Positions 26,791-36,707 are shown, counted from the stretch's first letter. The stretch: DNA of 52,702 bases from Microvirga sp. (GCA_029266525.1 JAQSWQ010000026.1:1-52702), one strand, 5' to 3'. Numbers and translations: made by a program. The notes: generated from the sequence alone by a model not told the origin.

Positions 26791-26823
26791 GCGGCCGGCC
26801 GGGTAGTGGGGTCTTTTGAAATT
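26791..26823 (+). repeat. left arm of a 31-33 bp inverted repeat
   Basis: The innermost 16 bases, GGGGTCTTTTGAAATT (26808-26823), are an exact reverse complement of 27187-27202. Further out, the arms continue to match to GCGGCCGGC with one mismatch and a 2-base gap. The arms point outward toward cheY and ribF. They could be terminal repeats of a small non-autonomous element of about 430 bp, or a shared promoter element duplicated in divergent orientation. Confidence 0.7.
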
Positions 26824-26866
26824 GGCCGGGGTTGACGCGAGGGCGCAAGCCCCCACACTCCTCACC

Positions 26867-26965
26867 ATGACCGATGTACCCGTGAAGCGCCCCAAGCGCC
26901 CGCGCGATGAGGCAGCGGAGCCGAAGCCGGGGAAGCGCGGGCGGTACCGGAAAAGGGCGGCCTGA
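26867..26965 (+). CDS. possible 32-residue basic miniprotein
   Basis: ATG 26867 opens a 32-codon frame beginning MTDVPVKRPKRPRDEAAE and ending in GRYRKRAA. It lies wholly within the inverted-repeat-bounded segment. The product is very basic with no hydrophobic core, as in small nucleic-acid-binding tails. Support is weak: no clear ribosome-binding site and short length. Confidence 0.25.
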   Translation: MTDVPVKRPKRPRDEAAEPKPGKRGRYRKRAA

Positions 26966-27186
26966 AAGGCTTTCATCACCCGATCTGCGGCGGCGGCGGT
27001 ATCCTGGATTCAGCGGCTCTATTTGCGTCGCCCGCTGCGATATCGAGCCGGCGTCGCGTCTCAGCGTCGCTCGGATCGGACAAGGGCCTTCGGAATAGAC
27101 GGACGAACCAGTGCCACCAGCGCATAGCGGTCGCCTCCGATCATCGTGCAAACCCTCGCACATCAGGGCCACAGCGTCGAATTATG

Positions 27187-27217
27187 AATTTCAAAAGACC
27201 CCGCTACCGCCGGCCGC
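27187..27217 (-). repeat. right arm of the inverted repeat
   Basis: AATTTCAAAAGACCCC followed by GCTACCGCCGGCCGC is the reverse complement of the left arm at 26791-26823 with one mismatch and a 2-base gap. It lies 68 bp before the ribF start. Confidence 0.7.
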
Positions 27218-27285
27218 GCTCGCTTGACCCGGTCGGGGCTTTTGGACAGAGCTTCGGCCCTTTCCTGGCGCCAAGCTGACCCCGC

Positions 27286-28308
27286 ATGCCTCCAAAGACC
27301 GAGCCGAACTCGGCGCCCGCCTTCGCGGTCTGCCGCGACGGCGAGCGCCTGCCGGACGCCTTGCGCGGCGCCGTGGTGGCGATCGGCAATTTCGACGGCG
27401 TGCATCGCGGTCACCAGGTCCTCCTGGAGGCGGCGATCGGCGAGGCGCGGCGGCAGGGCGCGCCGGCATTGGTCCTGACCTTCGAGCCTCATCCGCGCGA
27501 GTTCTTCGCGCCGCAAAAGCCGCTGTTCCGGCTGACCCCGGAAGCCGCGAAACTCGCGATCTTCGACAGGCTCGGCATGGACGGCGCGGTGGTCCGGCGC
27601 TTCGACGCCGCGCTCGCCGGCACGAGCGCGCGCGACTTCGTCGGCCTCCTCGCCGGCGAACTCGGCGCCGCCGGCGTCGTGGTCGGCCACGACTTCCATT
27701 TCGGCAAGGGCCGCGAGGGCAATCCGGCGCTGCTGGAGGCGCTCGCGCGCGAGCTCGGCCTCCAATCGCTTATCGTGCCGCAGGTGTCGCTTGCCGGCGA
27801 GCCGGTGTCGTCGAGCGCGATCCGCGCGGCGCTCGAGGCCGGCGACATCGCCCGCGCCAACGCCCTTCTCGGCTATCGCTGGTTCGTGCAGGGCGAGGTC
27901 CGCCATGGCGAGAAGCGCGGCCGCACCTTAGGCTTCCCAACCGCCAACATCCGGCTGCCGGAGAATTGCCGCCTGCGGCACGGCATCTACGCGGTGCGGG
28001 CGGCGCTCGGGGCGGGCGAGATGCGCGACGGCGTCGCGAGCTTCGGCCGCCGCCCGACCTTCGACAACGGCGCGCCGCTCCTCGAGGTATTTCTGTTCGA
28101 CTTCTCCGGCGACCTTTACGGCCGCTTGATCGAGGTCGAGCTCGTCGGCTGGATCAGGGCCGAGGAGCGCTTTCCCTCGGCCGACGCGCTGATGGCCCGC
28201 ATGAACGAGGACGCGGGCACGGCGCGGCGGATGCTGGCGCAAGCGGAGCGCGGCAATGCGGCTTCCTTGATCGGCAAGCTCCGTCCCCGACCATATCCGG
28301 TTGCGTAG
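27286..28308 (+). CDS. ribF: bifunctional riboflavin kinase / FAD synthetase
   Basis: RibF phosphorylates riboflavin to FMN and adenylates FMN to FAD. The 340-residue product has an N-terminal nucleotidyltransferase domain (about 15-185) with GNFDGVHRGHQ (34-44), LTFEPHPREFF and the SSSAIRAAL segment, and a C-terminal flavokinase domain (about 195-325) with HGEKRGRTLGFPTANI. Length and domain order match the family. In many alphaproteobacteria ribF lies next to ileS and lspA; here two other genes separate them, which suggests that the 28.3-32.3 kb segment is an insertion. Confidence 0.95.
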   Translation: MPPKTEPNSAPAFAVCRDGERLPDALRGAVVAIGNFDGVHRGHQVLLEAAIGEARRQGAPALVLTFEPHPREFFAPQKPLFRLTPEAAKLAIFDRLGMDGAVVRRFDAALAGTSARDFVGLLAGELGAAGVVVGHDFHFGKGREGNPALLEALARELGLQSLIVPQVSLAGEPVSSSAIRAALEAGDIARANALLGYRWFVQGEVRHGEKRGRTLGFPTANIRLPENCRLRHGIYAVRAALGAGEMRDGVASFGRRPTFDNGAPLLEVFLFDFSGDLYGRLIEVELVGWIRAEERFPSADALMARMNEDAGTARRMLAQAERGNAASLIGKLRPRPYPVA

Positions 28309-28480
28309 GCTCTCTACCGGTCAGCAGCGGCCGACCGTGGCTCTAGGAGCGCCTCCGGCGTTCCTGACCCTTCGGCCGGTCTGGCCGCTGACGCCCGGGC
28401 TATGCCGCCTTCTGCGGTTGTGCCACGCTGATGGCCGATGCAGATTCAACCGCTGCACTCAATCGCAAGGACAGGGTGAC

Positions 28481-30907
28481 ATGTCGTTCATAGAGGGCGC
28501 CTCGCTTCGTTTGGCGCGGACCGCCGGCGCGCTGGCGTATCTCGCCTTCATCGCGCTCGCGTTCGAGCCGGCACAGGCGCAGCAAACGCCGACGCTCAGC
28601 CTCGTCGTGGCGCTTCCGGAGGACGCCATCACGGATTTCGCGCTTAATCAGCAGACCAACAAGCTTTACCTGACTGACGTCTCGGGCAAGGTGAGCGTCG
28701 TCGATCCCGCCGCGAAGACAATATCCACCATCTCGGGACTGGCCTTACCCGGCGGGCAGGCCCGTCTTGCGATCAACCCCGCGCAAAACAAAGTTTACGT
28801 CGTGTCCAGTGATGGAGTTGCCGGGATCACCTCGGGAGGCCAAGTAGCCAAAACCGATCGTGTGAAGAGCTCATTCGTCACCGCGCTCCTTGTCGATCCG
28901 TTAACGGACCAGGTTTTTCACCTGGATGCGAGCGCGAAAAGGCTGACCCAAATCGACGGCTTCACCATGACGCCGCTCGCGACGCAGAGCCTCGCTGACT
29001 CGCCGCAGGCGATCGTTCCGGACTTCCGCAACCATACTTACTACGCGCCGGTTCCGCTCCCGTCCGGTCTGGCTACTCCCGTGATCAGGATCACGAGCGA
29101 GACCACGCCTTGGAACGGTCCGAACTCGCCGGCTTCCGCCACCCTCAGCGCGACCCCGATTGGGACCAGCCGGTATCCGCTCTTCGCGGCGAGCAGCTTC
29201 GGCGCCGTGAACAGCGTGACGAGAAAGGCCTACTTCGCGATCGCCAACAGCGGAGCCCGCTCGCTCATCGCATACGACCCCACGACAGAGGGGGTGGCCT
29301 TTATCGACGTGCCGTCGCCAGCGAGCATCGGCATCAATCCCGTGACCAACCGGGTCTATGCCGCTTCGGGAAGCAGGATCGCGGTCGTGGACGGCTATTC
29401 GCGCTCAGTCGCGTTCGTCGAGATCGGGCAAACTCTGTCCGAGAACATTTGGGTCGACACCGTTCACGACCGGGTCTTCGCGACCGGGGTGGGTTTCGTG
29501 GCCATTCTCGACGGCGCAACCAACAGCGTCGTTAAAGTCGAGGCGCGGAACGGCGCCGGCGTTTTGGAACCCTACCAGGCCTCCATCGTCGGTCATCCGG
29601 GGACGGGCGAGCTCTATCTCATCGAGCGATTGAACAAAGCGCTGATGCGGCTCTCGATCCCCGAGCCGGCGAATCCTGTCGTGAGCTCGATCGAAGTGGC
29701 GCAATCGGTGCAGGACCTTGCCCAGTCGGTGCCGCTCCTCGCTGGCAAGCCGACGGTGGTCAGGGTTTATGTGAGCCCGGGATCGTACGGGTCGCTGACC
29801 GGCGTGCTCACCGTCACCCCCGACAACGGCCCTGCCTTCGACATCTCATCGGCGGCCACGATGGCCTCGACAACCGACGCGCTGTCCGACCGCCGTCAGG
29901 ATCTCGCGAAAAGCCTGAATTTCGTGATCGCGAATCCGCCCGAAGGGCGCATTCGGGTCTCGCTAAAAACCCTGAGCGCGGGATGGAGTCCTTGGGGTCA
30001 ATCCATGTGCACGGGCGCTTGTTCGCGAACCGTGTCGTTGCAGCCGCCCCTCGAGATGCGGCTGACGGTCGTGGGCGTGAGTTACCAATACGGAAGCTTC
30101 GCTCGCAAGGCGCCACGCGATCTCGATTACAACCTGCTGCAGTCTTGGCTGAAGCGCGCCTATCCGATCAGCACGCTGACCTTCTCGAAGCTGCAGCACG
30201 ACCGTCCCGCCGACGCGGCGACGAGCCCCACGCCTGCCGCTTTGTTCGATTGCAAATGGGCGGCCGATCGTGCTGCCGAATACCGTACTCGCGACATCGG
30301 GCGCGGAACGGACAAGCGCACGCGCTACTACGCGCTTGCGTTCGCAGATGTGTCGTCTGCGCCGAAACTTCCGGCGCTCGATGTCAACGGCAGCTTTTTC
30401 GCTGGTGGGTGCTCGGGCAAGATTCCGACCTCGCCTGATCCCTCCGTCACGGCCGCCGGGTGGACCGGCGCGAGCACGACGCTCATCCCGTCCGTCGCTT
30501 GGGACCAGGATGGATCATGGGGAGATTGGAACGCCGCCCACGAAATCGGCCATTCGCTTGGCCGGCGTCACGCGGGACCGGTGTCGTTTCTCAATCCGGC
30601 TGGCGAGTGGGCGCCGTGCACGGCTATCGATCAGACCGGGCGCTGCACGACGCCCCCATATCCCTGCGCCGTCACCGATGGCGCGGATCGCCACTATCCA
30701 AATCCCGGCTCGCAGCTCGCGGCCGATAAGGGCGGTTTCGTCGGCTACGATCTGGGCGACACGTCTCTTGGGCTGCCGATGAAAGCGCTGTCGGGGACCC
30801 AATACCACGACGTCATGAGCTACTGCGATTACCAGTGGATCAGCGCCTACACTTACATGGGCCTGCTCGACCGGCTGCGCGCGGAGAGCGCTCTCCCGCC
30901 GCGGTAG
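28481..30907 (+). CDS. secreted beta-propeller protein with a metzincin-type zinc protease domain
   Basis: The 808-residue product has a signal peptide (about 1-36, ending FEPAQAQ), then propeller-like repeats (about 40-390) in which phrases such as NQQTNKLYLTD, NPAQNKVYVVS, NPVTNRVYAAS and DTVHDRVFATG recur as in YVTN propellers. A beta-sandwich follows (about 398-505; VPLLAGKPTVVRVYV). The C-terminal part (about 520-800) carries AAHEIGHSLGRRH (His687, Glu688, His691, His697), the metzincin HExxHxxGxxH signature, and a later VMSYC (Met779) that could be the Met-turn. Several Cys suggest disulfides. It is probably an exported or surface metallopeptidase; its substrate is unknown. ATG 28481 gives the signal peptide. 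Confidence 0.82.
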   Translation: MSFIEGASLRLARTAGALAYLAFIALAFEPAQAQQTPTLSLVVALPEDAITDFALNQQTNKLYLTDVSGKVSVVDPAAKTISTISGLALPGGQARLAINPAQNKVYVVSSDGVAGITSGGQVAKTDRVKSSFVTALLVDPLTDQVFHLDASAKRLTQIDGFTMTPLATQSLADSPQAIVPDFRNHTYYAPVPLPSGLATPVIRITSETTPWNGPNSPASATLSATPIGTSRYPLFAASSFGAVNSVTRKAYFAIANSGARSLIAYDPTTEGVAFIDVPSPASIGINPVTNRVYAASGSRIAVVDGYSRSVAFVEIGQTLSENIWVDTVHDRVFATGVGFVAILDGATNSVVKVEARNGAGVLEPYQASIVGHPGTGELYLIERLNKALMRLSIPEPANPVVSSIEVAQSVQDLAQSVPLLAGKPTVVRVYVSPGSYGSLTGVLTVTPDNGPAFDISSAATMASTTDALSDRRQDLAKSLNFVIANPPEGRIRVSLKTLSAGWSPWGQSMCTGACSRTVSLQPPLEMRLTVVGVSYQYGSFARKAPRDLDYNLLQSWLKRAYPISTLTFSKLQHDRPADAATSPTPAALFDCKWAADRAAEYRTRDIGRGTDKRTRYYALAFADVSSAPKLPALDVNGSFFAGGCSGKIPTSPDPSVTAAGWTGASTTLIPSVAWDQDGSWGDWNAAHEIGHSLGRRHAGPVSFLNPAGEWAPCTAIDQTGRCTTPPYPCAVTDGADRHYPNPGSQLAADKGGFVGYDLGDTSLGLPMKALSGTQYHDVMSYCDYQWISAYTYMGLLDRLRAESALPPR

Positions 30908-30911
30908 CGCC

Positions 30912-30934
30912 GCCGAGCGGCTCTTCCGCTCGGC
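30912..30934 (+). terminator. stem-loop after the metallopeptidase gene
   Basis: GCCGAGCGG-ctctt-CCGCTCGGC is a perfect 9-bp stem starting 4 bases after the stop codon. There is no T-run, so termination may need Rho, or the hairpin may only protect the mRNA end. Confidence 0.5.
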
Positions 30935-31129
30935 TCGGCCCCATGTCGGTCCCCTGGCGGCATTGCTCTTGACTTCGGGAGCGCGGGCGCGCTGGTCGCG
31001 CGCATGAGGCAGGATGCCAGCCAGGCGCGGCAGATTCTTGCGCCGGATGTCCAGCCCCTCGACTCATTCATCAGCTGACGGGAAACTGGCTGGGCGTCGA
31101 CGCATGCAGGAACGGATGGGGGTTGATTC

Positions 31130-32090
31130 ATGAGACGGCGGACCTTTCTCGCGGGTCTCGGCAGCGCCGCGCTCGCCGCTCCGTGCGCAGGCTCAATCCC
31201 CCAAGGCGCCCAGAATAGGGGTTTTGGTTCTTGGGAATCCGGATCCGGAAGTCTTCTACGCTCAGTTCCGCAAGGCCCTCGGCGAGCTGGGTTATGTCGA
31301 CGGCCAGAACATCCGCTTCGATTTCCGGTCGGCAGGCGGACGCCTGGAGCACCTGACGGACCTTGCGGCGGATCTCGTGCGCGAGAAGGTCGACCTGATC
31401 GTCGGCTGGCAGACGCCGACCGTAACGGCGGCGAGCCGCGCCACGCGCGACATTCCGATCGTGATGGCCGGGGTTGGCGATCCGCTTGGAACAGGCCTTA
31501 TCCAGAGCCTTTCCCGGCCGGGCGGGAACATCACCGGCGTGTCGGGCGCTGCCGGCGAGGTGGCGGGCAAGAACGTCGAGCTGATCAAGGAGATGATGCC
31601 ATCGGCCAAGGTGGTTGCCGCTCTCTGCAACGCCCGGGATCCTTTCGCCAAGCCGTTCCTCGAATACGTTCAGCAGGCTGGCCGGGCGGTCGGTCTCGTC
31701 ATCAAGCCTTTGATGCTTTCCGGCGGACAGGAAATGGAGAGCGCTTTCGCTACGCTCGACAAGGATCCCGTGGATGCGGTCATCATCCAGCCGAGCCTCC
31801 TCTCGGCCGGGTCGGCTGCCCTGCCGCTCAAGCATAAGCTGCCGGCGGTCTCGCCGATCATTCAGTTCACCGAGAGCGGGGGACTGCTCTCCTACAGCGG
31901 CAACCTCCAGCACCTCTATCGCGAAGCGGCAAGCTACGTCGACCGGATCCTCAAGGGCGCGAACCCGTCCGACCTGCCGGTCACGCAGCCCACGAAATTC
32001 GAGATCGCCGTCAACCTGAAGACCGCAAGAGCGCTCGGAATCGAGATACCACCCACGCTCCTCGCCCGCGCCGACCTGGTCATCGAGTAG
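31130..32090 (+). pseudogene. frameshifted ABC transporter substrate-binding protein (PF04392 type)
   Basis: ATG 31130 opens with a signal-like MRRRTFLAGLGSAALAAP, then leaves the correct frame near 31180-31185. The next frame continues as AQAQSPKAPRIGVLVLGNP and runs intact to 32090 through ELGYVDGQNIRFDFR, VDLIVGWQTPTVTAA, GDPLGTGLIQSLSRPGGNIT and the C-terminal LARADLVIE. Joined, the two frames give an almost complete tryptophan/nucleoside-type substrate-binding protein. The second frame has no good start of its own (only a TTG at 31224 that would remove the signal). No permease or ATPase gene is nearby. A single-base indel, real or a sequencing error, explains the data. Confidence 0.75.
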
Positions 32091-32309
32091 GGGTGCTTGG
32101 TCGCGCTTTATTCTTGCCGGCACCGCTGCTACAAGCGCCGGCCATGACCATATCGGGCCACATGGCGGTGGCGCATCAGGGGATCCGCTACCGGCGAATT
32201 ACGAGCCCGGCCTTCAGCTGATCTTTCGGCGAAGGTCCGGCACGCTCGCTTTTGTCCCTTGGCCCGCGTCTCGTCGCTCACGACGAGGCCCTTCGACCGG
32301 TCCGAACCT

Positions 32310-35300
32310 ATGAACGACACTGCCACCGCCGCTCCCGCAAAGCAGCGGGACTATTCCGAAACGCTCTTCCTGCCGCAAACGGATTTCCCGATGCGAGCCG
32401 GGCTGCCGCAGCGCGAGCCGCAGCTTCTGAAGCGCTGGGCCGAGCTCGACCTCTACCGGCGTCTGCGCGAGGTCGCGCAGGGCCGGCCGCGCTTCATCCT
32501 CCACGACGGCCCGCCTTACGCCAACGGCAACATCCATATCGGCCATGCGCTCAACAAGGTCATGAAGGATCTCGTGGTGCGCTCCCAAGCGATGCTCGGC
32601 CATGATTCGAACTACGTGCCGGGCTGGGACTGCCACGGGCTGCCGATCGAGTGGAAGATCGAGGAGGAATACCGCGCCAAGGGCAAGGACAAGGACGCGG
32701 TCGAAATCGTCGAGTTCCGGCAGGAGTGCCGGGCGTTCGCGGCGAAGTGGATGGACGTGCAGCGGGAGGAGTTCAAGCGCCTCGGGGTCGAGGGCGACTG
32801 GGACCATCCTTATTCAACCATGGCCTTCGAGGCGGAGGCGCAGATCGCCCGCGAGATCATGGCGTTTGCCATCTCCGACCAGCTCTTCCGCGGCTCGAAG
32901 CCGGTGATGTGGTCGCCGGTCGAGAAGACCGCGCTCGCCGAGGCCGAGGTCGAGTACCACGAGAAGACCTCGCCGACGATCTGGGTGAAGTTCAAGGTCG
33001 TCGACACGCTCGACGGCGACCTCGCCGACGCCTCGGTGCTGATCTGGACCACGACGCCTTGGACGATCCCGGCGAACCGGGCGATCGTCTTCGGGCCGGA
33101 GATCCAATACGGGCTCTACCGCGTCACCGACGCGCCGCCCGACAATTGGGCGAAGGCCGGGGACCTCTATGTCATCGCCGACAAGCTCGCGCCCGAGGTC
33201 TTCGCGGCGGCGCGCGTGACCGGCCACGAGCGGGTGAAGGACGTGCTGCCGGTGATGATCGCGCGTTGCGCGCACCCGTTCCGGGGCGCTTCCGGCGCGA
33301 ACGGCTATTGGGATTTCGACGTGCCGGTGTTCCCGGCCGACTACGTCACCGAGGACGCCGGCACGGGCTTCGTGCACACGGCGCCCGGCCACGGCGCCGA
33401 CGACTACCACACCTTCATCCGCCACCGCGAGACCTTCGCCGCGTGCGGCACGCCGGAGGTGCCGCACACGGTCGGCGAGGACTCCTCCTACTTCGCCGAC
33501 GTGCCCTTCTTCGCCGGCGAGCGCATCTACGACGACAAAGGCAAGGACGCCGGCGCGAACGAGGCGGTGATCAGGAAGCTCGCCGAGGTCGGGGCGCTCG
33601 TCGCGCGCGGGCGGCTGAAGCATCAATACCCGCATTCCTGGCGCTCGAAGGCGCCGCTGATCTTCCGCAACACGCCGCAATGGTTCATCGCCATGGACAA
33701 GCCGATTTCACCTCTCCCGCAAGCGGGAGAGGCCGAGTCGGCGCGGCAGCGCCGACCGGGCGAGGGCAGCGCTCCCTCCTCCCCCCCTCACCCCGACCCT
33801 CTCCCGCACGCGGGAGAGGGAGGGCCGCTCGGCACCTTGATGTGGCCGAAGAACGAAGCTCCGGCCGACACGCTCCGCCATCGCGCGCTCGCGGCGATCA
33901 AGACCGTCGAATGGGTGCCGGCGACCGGCGAGAACCGCATCAACGGGATGATCGCGTCAAAGCCCGATTGGGTGATCTCGCGCCAGCGCGCCTGGGGCTC
34001 GCCGATCACCATCTTCGTCGAGCGCGCGACCGACCGCATCCTCAAGGATCCGCGCGTCAACGAGGCGATCGCCGCAGCCTTCGAGGAAGAAGGGGCGGAC
34101 GCCTGGTTCCGGCCGGACGCCGCCGAGCGCTTCCTCAAGCCCTTCGGCCATGATCCCGCGGCCTACGAGCAGGTCCGGATGGTGCTCGACGTCTGGTTCG
34201 ATTCAGGCTCGACCCATGCCTTCACGCTCGAGCGCCGCGACGACCTCAAGGCCCACCGCAGGCTCGACTGCGGCCCGGACACGGTCATGTATCTCGAGGG
34301 CTCGGACCAGCATCGGGGCTGGTTCCAATCCTCGCTTCTCGAGAGCTGCGGCACGCGCGGCCGCGCGCCCTTCGACATCGTGCTGACCCACGGCTTCGTC
34401 CTCGACGAGAAAGGTCAGAAGATGTCGAAGTCCCTCGGCAACGTCACGGCGCCGCAGGACGTGATCAAGGATTCCGGCGCCGACATCCTGCGCCTGTGGG
34501 TGGCGGCCTCGGACTATGCCGACGATCTGCGCATCGGCCCGGAGATCCTGAAGACCTTCGTCGAGACCTATCGCAAGCTGCGCAACACGCTGCGCTGGAT
34601 GCTCGGCTCGCTCGCGCATTTCAGCGAGGAGGACCGGGTCGCGGCAGCCGAGATGCCCGAGCTCGAGCGCTTCGTGCTGCATCGCCTCGCCGAGCTCGAC
34701 GAGGACATCCGGCAGGCCTACGCCGCCTTCGATTACAAGCGGGTGGTGGCCCTGTTGAACGCCTTCATGACCACGGACCTGTCGGCCTTCTATTTCGACA
34801 TCCGCAAGGACGCGCTCTACTGCGATCCGATCTCGAGCGTGAAGCGCAAGGCCGCGCTCACCGTCATCGACGAGACCTTCCGGCGCGTGGTCGCGTGGCT
34901 CGCGCCGATCCTCGTGTTCACCGCCGAGGAGGCCTGGCTCTCGCGCGAGCCGTCGCCCGACGGCTCGGTGCATCTTCAGACCTTCCCCGAGACCCCGCGC
35001 GAATGGCGCGACGAGGCGGTCGCGTCGCGCTGGCACCGGATCCGGCGGGTGCGCCGGGTCGTGACCGGCGCGCTCGAGATCGAGCGCGCCGCAAAGCGCA
35101 TCGGCGCGAGCCTTGAGACCGCGCCCCTCGTCCATATCGCGGACGATGAGCTCTTCAGTGCGCTCGAGGGCGTCGATTTCGCCGAGGTGTGCATCACCTC
35201 CGACATCGAGATCCTGCGCGGCGAAGGCGCGGCCGACGCCTTCCGCCTCGACGAGGTCAAGGGCGTAGCCGTGCTGCCGCGGCTCGCGCGCGGCCGCAAA

Positions 35301-35414
35301 TGCGCCCGCTCCTGGAAGATTACGCCGGAGGTCGGCGCCGATCCCGATTATCCCGACGTGACGCCGCGCGACGCGGCGGCGCTCAGGGAATGGGACGCCA
35401 AGCGCGCCGCATGA
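32310..35414 (+). CDS. ileS: isoleucyl-tRNA synthetase with an in-frame palindromic-repeat insertion
   Basis: IleRS charges tRNA-Ile and edits valine. The 1034-residue class I enzyme has the HIGH motif in [15 protein letters not shown], editing-domain residues [12 protein letters not shown]-like ([16 protein letters not shown]), the [12 protein letters not shown] segment and [10 protein letters not shown]. Between AMDKPI and [10 protein letters not shown] lies an unusual Pro/Gly/Glu-rich stretch (about residues 467-505, [20 protein letters not shown] and on) encoded by a palindromic repeat. The site is a short surface loop in other IleRS enzymes. The C-terminal zinc motif is reduced (KCARSW), as in many Rhizobiales. 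ATG 32310 fits family starts. Its stop overlaps lspA (ATGA). Confidence 0.95.
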   Translation: MNDTATAAPAKQRDYSETLFLPQTDFPMRAGLPQREPQLLKRWAELDLYRRLREVAQGRPRFILHDGPPYANGNIHIGHALNKVMKDLVVRSQAMLGHDSNYVPGWDCHGLPIEWKIEEEYRAKGKDKDAVEIVEFRQECRAFAAKWMDVQREEFKRLGVEGDWDHPYSTMAFEAEAQIAREIMAFAISDQLFRGSKPVMWSPVEKTALAEAEVEYHEKTSPTIWVKFKVVDTLDGDLADASVLIWTTTPWTIPANRAIVFGPEIQYGLYRVTDAPPDNWAKAGDLYVIADKLAPEVFAAARVTGHERVKDVLPVMIARCAHPFRGASGANGYWDFDVPVFPADYVTEDAGTGFVHTAPGHGADDYHTFIRHRETFAACGTPEVPHTVGEDSSYFADVPFFAGERIYDDKGKDAGANEAVIRKLAEVGALVARGRLKHQYPHSWRSKAPLIFRNTPQWFIAMDKPISPLPQAGEAESARQRRPGEGSAPSSPPHPDPLPHAGEGGPLGTLMWPKNEAPADTLRHRALAAIKTVEWVPATGENRINGMIASKPDWVISRQRAWGSPITIFVERATDRILKDPRVNEAIAAAFEEEGADAWFRPDAAERFLKPFGHDPAAYEQVRMVLDVWFDSGSTHAFTLERRDDLKAHRRLDCGPDTVMYLEGSDQHRGWFQSSLLESCGTRGRAPFDIVLTHGFVLDEKGQKMSKSLGNVTAPQDVIKDSGADILRLWVAASDYADDLRIGPEILKTFVETYRKLRNTLRWMLGSLAHFSEEDRVAAAEMPELERFVLHRLAELDEDIRQAYAAFDYKRVVALLNAFMTTDLSAFYFDIRKDALYCDPISSVKRKAALTVIDETFRRVVAWLAPILVFTAEEAWLSREPSPDGSVHLQTFPETPREWRDEAVASRWHRIRRVRRVVTGALEIERAAKRIGASLETAPLVHIADDELFSALEGVDFAEVCITSDIEILRGEGAADAFRLDEVKGVAVLPRLARGRKCARSWKITPEVGADPDYPDVTPRDAAALREWDAKRAA
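33711..33820. repeat. palindromic repeat element inside ileS
   Basis: Three perfect inverted repeats follow each other: CCTCTCCCGC-aa-GCGGGAGAGG (33711-33732), GTCGGCGC-ggca-GCGCCGAC (33737-33756) and CCCTCTCCCGC-ac-GCGGGAGAGGG (33797-33820). The same arrangement (outer CCTCTCCC palindromes around central hairpins) occurs between genes at 39468-39593. Here it lies in frame inside a coding gene and adds about 39 codons. Confidence 0.85.
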
Positions 35415-35908
35415 CCCATCCAGCGCGGTTCGGCGCGCTCGTGGCGCTCGCCACGCTCGTCCTCGATCAGGCCTCTAAGCTCTACTTCCTCTTCGTCGAC
35501 GTGCTCGCGAGCCGCGAGCCGCTGGCGCTCGCGCCCTTTCTCGATCTCATCGTGGTGTGGAACCGGGGGATCTCCTACGGCCTCTTCCAGCAGCACACCG
35601 AGCTCGGCCGCTGGGCGCTCGTCGTCCTGTCGATCGCCGCTGCGGTCGGCCTCTCGGTGTGGCTGCGCCGGGCCTCGACCCGCTTCCTCGCCGCGGCGCT
35701 TGGGCTGATCATCGGCGGCGCCGTCGGCAACGTGGTCGACCGGATCGCCTACGGCGCGGTGTTCGACTTCATCCATTTCCACGTCGGCAGCTTCTCCTGG
35801 TACGTTTTCAACATCGCCGACGCCGCGATCGTTGCCGGAGTCGCGGGCCTCCTCTATGATTCCTTCGTGCTCGAGAAGCGTCGCGCGGGGCCGGTCCGCA
35901 GCAGCTGA
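35411..35908 (+). CDS. lspA: lipoprotein signal peptidase (signal peptidase II)
   Basis: LspA is an inner-membrane aspartyl protease that cleaves prolipoprotein signal peptides. The 165-residue product has four hydrophobic segments, the conserved [24 protein letters not shown] (catalytic Asp119) and FNIADAAI (catalytic Asp137). Its ATG overlaps the ileS stop by four bases, so translation is coupled; ileS-lspA is a widely conserved pair. A shorter-than-usual loop is not evident. Confidence 0.96.
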   Translation: MTHPARFGALVALATLVLDQASKLYFLFVDVLASREPLALAPFLDLIVVWNRGISYGLFQQHTELGRWALVVLSIAAAVGLSVWLRRASTRFLAAALGLIIGGAVGNVVDRIAYGAVFDFIHFHVGSFSWYVFNIADAAIVAGVAGLLYDSFVLEKRRAGPVRSS

Positions 35909-36059
35909 GCTGGCGGCCGCGAAGCGTTGCGCGAAAGACACGATACCTGGGAAAGTGCCGGCGAAGGTTTCGCGGAGCGGCAGAACCGCCACACCTTCGC
36001 CGGAATGCAAGAACACCCGTCGAAAGACGGGGCAAAGAACGACGAGGATGGTGGGGCCC

Positions 36060-36707
36060 ATGAGAATTCTCGCTTTGGCGCGCCTCGGCGCGCTCGCCGC
36101 CGCCGCGGCGCTTGTCTCCGCCGGCGGGGCCGCCGCCCAGGAAGGCGCCTTCATGAAGGACGTCCTGGGCTCGATCGGCATCATCCCGAAGGAGCGGGCG
36201 GCGATCGAGTACCGCGAACGGGCCCCTCTCGTGCTGCCGCCCAAGATGGAGCTGCGCGATCCGGCCGATCCGCGCTCGCTCCAGGCCGCGAACCCGCAAT
36301 GGCCGAACGATCCCGACGTGGTCGCCGCGCGGCGCCGCGCCCAGGAAGCGAGCCTTCCGGTGACCGAAACCGAGAAGCGCCGCCTCGACCGCAATCCGAC
36401 GCTGTCGGTCCAGGAGATCCGGCAGGGCCGCCGCCCGGGCGCGGAAGTGCCGAGCGAGCCCGTCATGCGCCGCGGCGACAACGCCCGCGACGCCCTCCTC
36501 GTCCATCCCGACCAGCTGCGCGCGGAGGGCCGCAAGCAGGAGGCGGCGCTCTCTTCGATGGAGGAGCCGGAGCGCGGCCGCCTGACCGAGCCGCCGGACG
36601 GTTTCCGCAAGCCGACCATGAGGGTGAAGCCCGGCTTCGAGGTCCAGCATAGAACCGACGAAGCCGACCCGAAGGCTTATTGGCGCGAGCAGGCGGCGCG
36701 CCGCTGA
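36060..36707 (+). CDS. secreted protein, possibly DUF3035-like
   Basis: The 215-residue product has a signal peptide (about 1-26, ending GGAAAQE) with no lipobox Cys at the cleavage site. The mature part is charged and Pro/Arg-rich; YRERAPLVLPPKMELRDP resembles the segment found in DUF3035 proteins, which often lie between lspA and M16 peptidase genes in alphaproteobacteria. That position is kept here. It is probably periplasmic or outer-membrane associated; the family function is not established. The start at 36060 is chosen to give the signal peptide. Confidence 0.7.
   Translation: MRILALARLGALAAAAALVSAGGAAAQEGAFMKDVLGSIGIIPKERAAIEYRERAPLVLPPKMELRDPADPRSLQAANPQWPNDPDVVAARRRAQEASLPVTETEKRRLDRNPTLSVQEIRQGRRPGAEVPSEPVMRRGDNARDALLVHPDQLRAEGRKQEAALSSMEEPERGRLTEPPDGFRKPTMRVKPGFEVQHRTDEADPKAYWREQAARR

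Larger units (their letters stand above)
26704..27285. other. 582-bp region between cheY and ribF
   Basis: It contains a long inverted repeat (26791-26823 and 27187-27217) and one tiny frame (26867-26965). A short stem CCGCCC-tcgc-GGGCGG lies just left of the left repeat. Between 26966 and 27186 I see no gene, RNA or other signal. Confidence 0.6.

Noticed and set aside
31224-32090. Treating the substrate-binding protein as intact from the TTG at 31224
   Set aside because: That start would remove the export signal and the first conserved strand (PRIGVLVLG); a frameshift explains the data better.
32091-32309. T-box or other leader RNA before ileS
   Set aside because: Only a 7-bp stem (32270-32287) is visible; no T-box sequence, and T-boxes are not expected in proteobacteria.
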